A DNA stretch of 13,278 bases, from contig CAJBVG010000178.1 in the NCBI GenBank assembly GCA_903958995.1, positions 1-13,278 of the forward strand, in the 5' to 3' direction. Under the pieces are notes generated by a model. That model was not told the DNA's origin. It searched no databases and saw only the letters and a list, made by a program, of their open reading frames with translations. The position numbers and the translations under genes are program-made. The DNA is from an uncultured bacterium. GTDB taxonomy: Bacteria; Bacteroidota; Bacteroidia; Sphingobacteriales; Sphingobacteriaceae. This document shows, in pieces, positions 7,816-13,278 of this stretch (within the stretch, counting starts at the first letter, position 1; every line of letters starts with the position of its first letter).

Positions 7816-8346
7816 TTAATACAAAATTGTGAAATGTTCTTTAGGCTTTGAATCCACAAAGAATAGTATGCCAATAGAAAAGAGGTCGATACTGATAATA
7901 TTTTTCTCATCTCTACAAATATATTTCCATACTTCGAGATTCTCATTACTGCTATTAGTAGTTGAGAAAACAAAAACAGATTGTGTGTTGATGTTGTTTT
8001 TAAGGTTGTTATAGGCGTTTTTTATTTCTTCAGCACTCAATAACGATCCAAAGTAAACCATGCTCACAACCTCATTCTTATTGGTGTAAGTAGTAGTGAT
8101 ATCTTTTTGTGATGACTTTAATGCTTCAATTTCGGAATAAGTAGCACCCAATGCATAAACATGATCAATAAAATCCCAATTAGATATTCGGTAAATAAGG
8201 CCTTCTAATTTCGATTGTTGAGGCTTAGACTTTTTGTAAACTATATTTTCTAAAAAGTGGTACACAAAAGGTGAATGAGTGCCGTGTAAGGTATTCGAAA
8301 TTATGTAATGCTTAAAACGCAAATAGGCCTTTTTAATAGGATTCAT
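7816..8346 (-). CDS. Shortened class I SAM-methyltransferase-like protein, probable pseudoenzyme
   Basis: A 176-residue protein that resembles the two ends of a Bacteroidota class I SAM-dependent methyltransferase family usually, by my recollection, around 230-260 residues. The N-terminal signature HGTHSPFVY (21-29) and the C-terminal ISIDLFSIGILFF (151-163) plus HFTILY (171-176) are kept. The middle is short: VYALGATYSEIEAL (63-76) stands where the glycine-rich SAM loop would be. The acidic positions expected after strands 4 and 5 (FIDG and FDD in relatives) read VYFGS and VFSTT here. I infer that SAM binding is lost and that the protein is structural, regulatory or decaying. The ATG at 8346 is the natural start; there is no frameshift or internal stop. 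It is divergent from the SirB1-like gene across 66 bp and is followed 40 nt later by the surface-protein gene. Confidence 0.75.
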   Translation of the reverse strand: MNPIKKAYLRFKHYIISNTLHGTHSPFVYHFLENIVYKKSKPQQSKLEGLIYRISNWDFIDHVYALGATYSEIEALKSSQKDITTTYTNKNEVVSMVYFGSLLSAEEIKNAYNNLKNNINTQSVFVFSTTNSSNENLEVWKYICRDEKNIISIDLFSIGILFFVDSKPKEHFTILY

Positions 8347-8412
8347 ACCCGAAATTAGCCCTTTTTGAGAACATTTTAGGATAAAAATGGGATTTATTGT
8401 AAATTAGAATAA

Positions 8413-9300
8413 ATGAATGCGAAAGAACTAGAAGCATTAATTAAGCTACTTGATGACTCGGATGTTGAAATCTATAGTCACGTAGAGTCTCGTTTACTCG
8501 ATTTAGGTTTCGAGGTTATACCTCATTTAGAGAAAACCTGGGAAAGCACTTTAGATATATTACTTCAACAACGCATCGAAGAACTCATTCATAAAATTCA
8601 ATTCAACCAAGTAAAGTTCGACCTTCAATCATGGGCCATTTCTGGCGCTTTCGATTTGTTGAGTGGTTTTATTACCATCTCTAAATATCAATATCCAGAA
8701 TTAGATGAACAAAAAATTCTCAACCAAATTGAAGCAATAAAACGCGATGCTTGGATTGAATTACGATATGATACTAGTCCTGTAGAGAAAGTAAAAATAT
8801 TAAATCATGTGATCTATAATTTACATGGCTTTACTGGTAACGTTACAAACTATGGCGATCCTCAGAATTCTTATTTAAACGTTGTTATGGATTCACGAAG
8901 AGGGAATCAGATTTCCTTGGCCATCGTTTATTCAGTAATTGCTCAGCGATTAGATATTCCAATTTATGGAGTGAATTTGCCGCAACATTTTATTCTCGCG
9001 TATATCGATGAGCAAAATGATTATCAAGATTTGCATGATGATCAGCAAGGAATACTTTTTTACATCAATGCATTTAACAAAGGGTTTATTTTTAATAAAC
9101 GCGATGTTGATTATTTCTTGAAGCAATTAAATGTAACTCCTCATCTTAATTTTTATCAGCCTTGTAGTAATATACAAATCATGAAACGTGTTTTACGTAA
9201 TTTGATAAGTTGTTATGAAAAACTTGGACTTGATGAAAAGAAAAAAGAAGTACAAGAAATGTACGATATCCTGAATACTATTGAACCCGAAGATATCTAG
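8413..9300 (+). CDS. SirB1/transglutaminase-like family protein
   Basis: A 295-residue soluble protein of the SirB1 (UPF0162, Transglut_core2) family. The N-terminal 60 residues look like a HEAT-type helical pair. The core has the family hallmark RRGNQISLA (162-170), followed by YGVNLPQHF (185-193). The C-terminal 45 residues are TPR-like helices (KRVLRNLISCYEKLG). In true transglutaminases a Cys follows the RRG motif; here, as is usual for SirB1 proteins, none is present, and the only cysteines are near residues 250-270. The protein is therefore unlikely to be a transglutaminase, and its biochemical role is not established. The ATG at 8413 has an A/T-rich leader (TTAGAATAA). It probably heads an operon with the M16 peptidase (45-nt gap) and the O-methyltransferase. 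Family call is good; function is open. Confidence 0.86.
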   Translation: MNAKELEALIKLLDDSDVEIYSHVESRLLDLGFEVIPHLEKTWESTLDILLQQRIEELIHKIQFNQVKFDLQSWAISGAFDLLSGFITISKYQYPELDEQKILNQIEAIKRDAWIELRYDTSPVEKVKILNHVIYNLHGFTGNVTNYGDPQNSYLNVVMDSRRGNQISLAIVYSVIAQRLDIPIYGVNLPQHFILAYIDEQNDYQDLHDDQQGILFYINAFNKGFIFNKRDVDYFLKQLNVTPHLNFYQPCSNIQIMKRVLRNLISCYEKLGLDEKKKEVQEMYDILNTIEPEDI

Positions 9301-9345
9301 TGCTTTGCAATCAAAAGAATCCTGTTTTTATTGTATGTTTGTTTG

Positions 9346-10575
9346 ATGGAATATCAATTGCATAACCTTCCTAATGGGCTTCGAGTTTTACATAAACCCA
9401 ATCCAAATTCTCAAGTAGTACACGCTTGCGTGGTTATCAATTCTGGATCGAGAGATGAGGATGCTTCGAAGCAAGGACTGGCTCATTTCATTGAACATAT
9501 GCTTTTTAAAGGCACCACATCTAAATCCCTTTATCAAATCCTAAACAGAATGGAAGTGGTGGGTGGTGAGCTGAATGCCTATACCACTAAAGAGCAAACG
9601 TGTATACACGCATCTTTTTTAAAACCACACCTGCCTAGAGCAATTGAACTTTTCCATGATCTACTTTTCAATTCTACATTTCCCGAAGTGGAAATAGAAA
9701 AGGAAAAACAAGTAATCATGGATGAAATAGATTCTTATCTTGATTTACCAGAAGAAGCAATTCAGGATGATTTTGAGGAAATCATATTTAAAAATCACCC
9801 CCTCGGTGCAAATATTTTGGGGACTAAAAAAAGTGTTTCTAAAATTACTAGAAATGATTTATTGAAGTTTACCAATAAAAATTACCGTGCAGAAGATATT
9901 GTTATTGGTGTTTTTGGAAATGTTGAAGAATCAGAATTAGTAAGCCTTTGTGAGCAATATTTTTCTAAAGTAAAAAAACGTAATGGAGAAAAGCTCCTTA
10001 TAAAACCTACTCCCTATAAACCTATTCATAGTATTCAAAAGAAAAATAGTGTGCAAAGCCATGCAGTTATTGGTACACGCGCTTTGTCCATTCATCACGC
10101 TCAAAAGATTCCTTTATTATTACTTAGCAATTACTTGGGCGGACCCGGCATGAGCTCTCGGCTAAACATGGAAATTAGAGAGAAAAAAGGTATATGTTAT
10201 GCAATCGATGCTAATTACACCCCGGTTAGTGATACAGGAATATTTACTATATATATGGGAACTGACGCAGAGAAAATGGAAAAGTGCATGAACTTAGTAT
10301 ATAAGGAATTGAAGGGGATGCGAGAAAATAAGCTGGGCTCATTAGCATTAAATCAAGCTAAGAAAAAATTTATTGGACAAATAACCTTAGCAGAAGAAAA
10401 CCATTTATCTGTTTTAATCTCCTTTTGTAAAAGTATACTCGACCATGGTCGTGCAGACACACTTCCTGTAATTTATAGTAAAATTGAATCAGTAACAGCA
10501 GCAGATATAATCGAACTTTCTAATAAACTGTTCGACGAAAAAAAATTAAGTAGTTTGTTATTTATGCCCGAATAG
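9346..10575 (+). CDS. M16 family zinc peptidase (processing-peptidase beta-like)
   Basis: A 409-residue metallopeptidase of the M16 (inverzincin) family, related to mitochondrial processing peptidase beta and bacterial PqqL/YmxG-type enzymes. The inverted zinc motif HFIEH is at 47-51 (His47 and His51 bind zinc, Glu50 is the base). The third ligand is Glu127 in KQVIMDEID, 75 residues further on, which is the normal spacing. The N-terminal domain is therefore catalytically complete. The C-terminal half contains GGPGMSSRLNMEIREKKG, the Arg-bearing substrate-groove segment seen across M16. No signal peptide is visible, so a cytoplasmic role in peptide or propeptide processing is likely. The start is the ATG at 9346 (MEYQLHNLPNGL); the in-frame TTG at 9331 would add only five unconserved residues. 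It ends 1 nt before the O-methyltransferase ATG, so the two are probably translationally coupled. Confidence 0.94.
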   Translation: MEYQLHNLPNGLRVLHKPNPNSQVVHACVVINSGSRDEDASKQGLAHFIEHMLFKGTTSKSLYQILNRMEVVGGELNAYTTKEQTCIHASFLKPHLPRAIELFHDLLFNSTFPEVEIEKEKQVIMDEIDSYLDLPEEAIQDDFEEIIFKNHPLGANILGTKKSVSKITRNDLLKFTNKNYRAEDIVIGVFGNVEESELVSLCEQYFSKVKKRNGEKLLIKPTPYKPIHSIQKKNSVQSHAVIGTRALSIHHAQKIPLLLLSNYLGGPGMSSRLNMEIREKKGICYAIDANYTPVSDTGIFTIYMGTDAEKMEKCMNLVYKELKGMRENKLGSLALNQAKKKFIGQITLAEENHLSVLISFCKSILDHGRADTLPVIYSKIESVTAADIIELSNKLFDEKKLSSLLFMPE

Positions 10576-10576
10576 T

Positions 10577-11224
10577 ATGGAGTTTATTGAACCTAACTTA
10601 GCAAAGTATATCGAGCAACATACCGATGTTGAACCAGAGTTATTGTATAAACTCAACAGAGAAACTCAATTGAAAATTTTAAGGCCCCGAATGATTTCTG
10701 GACATTTTCAAGGAAGAGTTTTAAGTATGTTGATGAAAATGATTAGACCAACTACTATTCTCGAAATAGGCACTTACACTGGGTATTCGGCACTTTGTAT
10801 GGCAGAAGGATTAACAGATAAGGGCAGCCTAACAACTATCGATAAAAATATAGAATTAGAAAACATTGTTACAAAATACTTCTCACTTTCTGAATATTCT
10901 TCTAAATTAAAATACATTATAGGAGATGCTTTGAAAATTATTCCAACACTTACAGAAACATACGATGTTGTTTTTATAGATGCCGATAAAGAAAATTATG
11001 GAACTTATTTCGATTTGGTTTTCGATAAATTAAATATCGGTGGATATATTATTGCTGATAATGTACTATGGAGTGGTAAGGTAATAGATGATACCATTAA
11101 AATCGATAAGGACACACAAGCTTTACTCGATTTCAACGATAAGGTGCAAGCTGATGAACGCGTTGAAAATGTATTGTTCCCGATTCGAGATGGTTTACTA
11201 ATTGTTAGAAAAATTAAGAATTAA
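10577..11224 (+). CDS. Cation-dependent O-methyltransferase (COMT/CCoAOMT family)
   Basis: A 215-residue class I SAM-dependent methyltransferase of the small metal-dependent O-methyltransferase family (PF01596), which methylates hydroxyl groups on catechol-like or related small molecules. The N-terminal substrate/lid segment has RPRMISGHFQGRVL (36-49). Motif I is LEIGTYTGYSA (62-72). The metal-binding acids appear in FIDADKENY (133-141) and ADNVLWSG (160-167), equivalent to the Asp, Asp and Asn that bind Mg2+ in COMT. Length and motif order are typical and everything needed for activity is present. It is the third gene of the plus-strand run, with a 1-nt gap from the M16 gene. That pairing does not identify a substrate. 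A role in tRNA modification is possible, since some bacterial members (TrmR) do this, but nothing here decides it. Confidence 0.93.
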   Translation: MEFIEPNLAKYIEQHTDVEPELLYKLNRETQLKILRPRMISGHFQGRVLSMLMKMIRPTTILEIGTYTGYSALCMAEGLTDKGSLTTIDKNIELENIVTKYFSLSEYSSKLKYIIGDALKIIPTLTETYDVVFIDADKENYGTYFDLVFDKLNIGGYIIADNVLWSGKVIDDTIKIDKDTQALLDFNDKVQADERVENVLFPIRDGLLIVRKIKN

Positions 11225-11284
11225 GCATCATATTTTTCAGCAGATATCCGTGCTTTACAAATTATTTAATATTAATTAATACAA

Positions 11285-11821
11285 CTATTTTCTTTTTTCT
11301 ATTTCCAATTTCCATTTTCTAATCCCCAGATACCCAAAATAAATTAACGAAGTAATCAATGCTTTTGCAAAGCCTAAAATAATAATGCGATTAAACTTCG
11401 GGTTGAAATACCCTGCGATACTTACATCAGTTTTTACACTATTGGTTAAAACACCAATGATAAAATAACAAGTATATGCTGCAATACACCCTAAAGCTAT
11501 TTTCCATAATGGAGACTCAAACCCTAAATACCCAGCTACAAAAGCAACTACAGGGAAAGAAAGTTGATATCCAATGCTAGCATCTTTAAAAGCAGTAAAA
11601 AAATAAGTATCGTTTAAGGTATTTGGTGTAAACACAAACAGCATTAAGTAAAGTAGTTGTGCCGTTAAGCCAACCATTGGACCGGAAATTAATCCAGATA
11701 GTAATACCACCATCACTTGTATAGCAATTCTGTCAATCCCAATAGGAATATACACTTGCGCCACTACTGTGGTAAGTAATGCAAATAGCGTACTGGCTAT
11801 AGAAAACTTTTTTAAATCCAT
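11285..11821 (-). CDS. BioY-like membrane protein (ECF transporter S-component type), divergent
   Basis: A 178-residue membrane protein with about six hydrophobic helices (roughly 5-25, 30-45, 48-66, 84-100, 106-126 and 145-166). The N-terminal half follows the BioY pattern: a small-residue-rich first helix ending AQVYIPIG, then LLSGLISGPMVGLTAQLLYL, then GYQLSFPVVAFVAGYLG. BioY is the biotin-binding subunit of ECF-type vitamin uptake. Two expected features differ. The glycine-rich loop before GY is replaced by a longer polar loop with FTPNTLNDTYFF, and the PGDxxK segment near the last helix reads ILGFAK, keeping the Lys but not the Asp. It may therefore bind biotin differently or take another ligand. 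No EcfA or EcfT gene is in the window. The ATG at 11821 lies 1 nt after the SNF2 stop, implying cotranscription. It is convergent with the O-methyltransferase gene. Confidence 0.7.
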   Translation of the reverse strand: MDLKKFSIASTLFALLTTVVAQVYIPIGIDRIAIQVMVVLLSGLISGPMVGLTAQLLYLMLFVFTPNTLNDTYFFTAFKDASIGYQLSFPVVAFVAGYLGFESPLWKIALGCIAAYTCYFIIGVLTNSVKTDVSIAGYFNPKFNRIIILGFAKALITSLIYFGYLGIRKWKLEIEKRK

Positions 11822-11822
11822 T

Positions 11823-13278
11823 TTATTCTAATATTGATCGTATATCTTCTTCAGATAAAGATTTAATAAACGACTCTTCTGTAGTAATTAAACTATCTGC
11901 AATTCTGCGTTTTCGTTCTTGCAATGCTAAGATTTTTTCTTCAACAGAATTCTTTGTAATAAATTTATAAATAAATACCGTATTCTTTTGCCCAATACGA
12001 TGTGTTCTATCTATTGCTTGCTGCTCTACTGCAGGATTCCACCATGGGTCTAAAATAAACACATAATCGGCTTCGGTTAAGTTTAATCCTACACCACCCG
12101 CTTTAATTGAAATTAAGAACACTTGTATGTCTTCATTCGTTTTAAATTCGGTTACCACATCTTGTCTGTTCATGGTAGAACCGTCTAAATACGAAAATGG
12201 AATATGATGCTTCTTGAAGTATTGTCTAAACAATTCTAGGTGCTTCACAAATTGAGAGAAGATTAATACTTTGTTGCCTTTCGTTAATATGTTTTCAAGT
12301 GTATGTATAATATCACTGAACTTACCCGATTCTCCATCAAATTCTTGATCCACCATCTTAGGGTGATTTGCAATTTGACGTAATTTATTTAAGCCTTGTA
12401 ATAATTGTATTTGTGATCTACCTACACCTTGCTCTGTAATCATCTTGAGCAATTCATTACGATAATACGATTTTGTTTCTTCGTAAATTTTCTCCTGCTC
12501 CTCACTCATATCCGAATAATACAAATGCTCAATCTTTGGCGGAAGCTCTGATGCTACTTGCTGTTTCGTTCTACGCAATACGAATGGCTTAATCATACTC
12601 AACAATTTCTTCGCCTTATCTTCGTCCTGCTTTTTATCTATAGGAACAGCAAAGTAATCGCTGAAGAAGGTTTGAGAGCCTAATAGTCCTGGATTAATAA
12701 ATGCCATTTGTGACCATAAATCCACCACAGAATTTTCAATCGGTGTACCACTTAATACTAATCTGAATTTAGATTTTAAAGTTCGTACCGATCGAGATAT
12801 TTTAGATGATGGGTTTTTAATAATCTGACTTTCATCCAAAATAATATAATGGAAGAAGAAGTGCTTAAAGAGTTCGATATCTAATCGAGTAATTCCATAA
12901 GTTGTTAATACTACATCATAATTGGCAAACAAGGAAATGTCTTTCTCTCTCAAAACGCCAGTATAAACGAGTATCTTCAGGTCTGGCGTGAATTTCTTCG
13001 CCTCATTTAGCCAATTGTGAATTAATGATGTTGGCATAATGATTAATGATGTTCGTGGTGCATCACTTGTAGTAGTTTTAACTTGCTCAAATAAATTTAC
13101 TTGCTGGCTATCAAATAATGTAGGTTGAGTTTTTTGAATAATCGCATCTTCTTTTACTTTTTGTAAAAGGGCAAGTGTTTGTATGGTCTTACCTAAACCC
13201 ATATCATCGGCAAGGCAACCGCCAAAGTTCCATTTTCTTAAAAAGTGAAACCAATCGTAACCTGCTTTTTGATACGGA
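11823..13278 (-). CDS. SNF2-family DNA-dependent ATPase (helicase-like), N-terminus outside window
   Basis: The C-terminal 484 residues of a Swi2/Snf2-type ATPase, which uses ATP to translocate on double-stranded DNA and remodel protein-DNA complexes. The frame is open to the window edge. The ATG at 13202 is internal, because it is the Met of the Walker A segment ADDMGLGKTIQ. Upstream, PYQKAGYDWFHFL (just inside the edge) is the normal lead-in to this motif. Other motifs in order are IIMPTSLIHNW (Ia), LDESQ (II, codons 12836-12825 give DESQ), LSGTPIENS (III), KVLIFSQF (IV), ISIKAGGVGLNL (V) and QAIDRTHRIGQ (VI). Both RecA-like lobes are complete. Full-length Bacteroidota relatives carry a long N-terminal region, often with a SWIM zinc finger, which cannot be seen here. 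The loop between motifs I and Ia holds two tandem QxxLF pentapeptides (bases 13127-13089). It is followed directly by the BioY-like gene. Confidence 0.95.
   Translation of the reverse strand, partial: PYQKAGYDWFHFLRKWNFGGCLADDMGLGKTIQTLALLQKVKEDAIIQKTQPTLFDSQQVNLFEQVKTTTSDAPRTSLIIMPTSLIHNWLNEAKKFTPDLKILVYTGVLREKDISLFANYDVVLTTYGITRLDIELFKHFFFHYIILDESQIIKNPSSKISRSVRTLKSKFRLVLSGTPIENSVVDLWSQMAFINPGLLGSQTFFSDYFAVPIDKKQDEDKAKKLLSMIKPFVLRRTKQQVASELPPKIEHLYYSDMSEEQEKIYEETKSYYRNELLKMITEQGVGRSQIQLLQGLNKLRQIANHPKMVDQEFDGESGKFSDIIHTLENILTKGNKVLIFSQFVKHLELFRQYFKKHHIPFSYLDGSTMNRQDVVTEFKTNEDIQVFLISIKAGGVGLNLTEADYVFILDPWWNPAVEQQAIDRTHRIGQKNTVFIYKFITKNSVEEKILALQERKRRIADSLITTEESFIKSLSEEDIRSILE

Noticed and set aside
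7776..7973. 66-residue N-terminal extension of the surface protein
   Set aside because: It begins at TTG, overlaps the end of the methyltransferase-like gene, and would bury a clean signal peptide that starts at the ATG at 7775.
8347..8412. Promoters in the divergent gap between the methyltransferase-like and SirB1-like genes
   Set aside because: No exact TAnnTTTG on either strand. The nearest minus-strand match (8350-8357, one mismatch) is only a few bases from the start codon.
9334..9341. TATGTTTG, an exact -7 box match just before the M16 ATG
   Set aside because: It would imply a leaderless transcript. The only TTTG upstream (9304-9307) is 26 bases away, too far for a -33 element, so chance is more likely.
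11225..11284. Possible terminator between the O-methyltransferase and BioY-like genes
   Set aside because: The gap is AT-rich with a short TTAATATTAA palindrome but no G/C-containing stem, so no terminator can be supported.

Overview
The window looks like chromosomal DNA of a Bacteroidota bacterium, most likely from the Flavobacteriia/Cytophagia side of the phylum; the exact lineage cannot be fixed from sequence reading alone. The evidence is AT-rich DNA, start codons with A/T-rich leaders and no clear Shine-Dalgarno sequences, exact matches to the Bacteroidota -7 box TAnnTTTG, and a secreted protein built from modules typical of Bacteroidota cell-surface proteins. The region is densely packed. 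No gene-free stretch exceeds about 150 bases, and I see no tRNA, rRNA, CRISPR array, insertion sequence or prophage gene.

Layout, left to right. (1) 1-1992 (+): the C-terminal part of an M1 zinc aminopeptidase, cut by the window edge. It converges on (2) a minus-strand pair, an EntS-like MFS exporter (4036-2789) followed 8 nt later by a TerC-family membrane protein (2780-2070). A strong palindromic hairpin and a short repeat cluster lie in the 77-bp convergent gap. (3) aspS, aspartyl-tRNA synthetase (4180-5922, +), is divergent from the MFS gene, and each gene has a candidate -7 box in the shared 143-bp gap. (4) A minus-strand pair follows: a shortened methyltransferase-like protein (8346-7816), then a secreted Ig-like surface protein (7775-5919). 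The stop codon of the surface protein overlaps the aspS stop. (5) A plus-strand run comes next: a SirB1/transglutaminase-like protein (8413-9300), an M16 zinc peptidase (9346-10575) and an O-methyltransferase (10577-11224). (6) A minus-strand pair closes the window: a SNF2-family ATPase, cut by the right edge (13278-11823), and, 1 nt downstream, a BioY-like membrane protein (11821-11285).

Most genes are housekeeping or common accessory genes: protein turnover, metal or drug efflux, translation, methylation and vitamin uptake. I found no evidence for a complete new system. The points most worth a second look are: two tandem QxxLF pentapeptides, resembling sliding-clamp-binding motifs, in a loop of the SNF2 ATPase; a methyltransferase relative that keeps both family ends but appears to have lost the SAM-binding core; a surface protein that stops about ten residues into what looks like another repeat and has no visible type IX sorting domain; and a divergent BioY-like protein lacking family ligand-site signatures.

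Start codons were re-chosen for aspS, the MFS gene, the surface protein and the M16 gene, because the longest open frames there begin at TTG codons upstream of a much better ATG.
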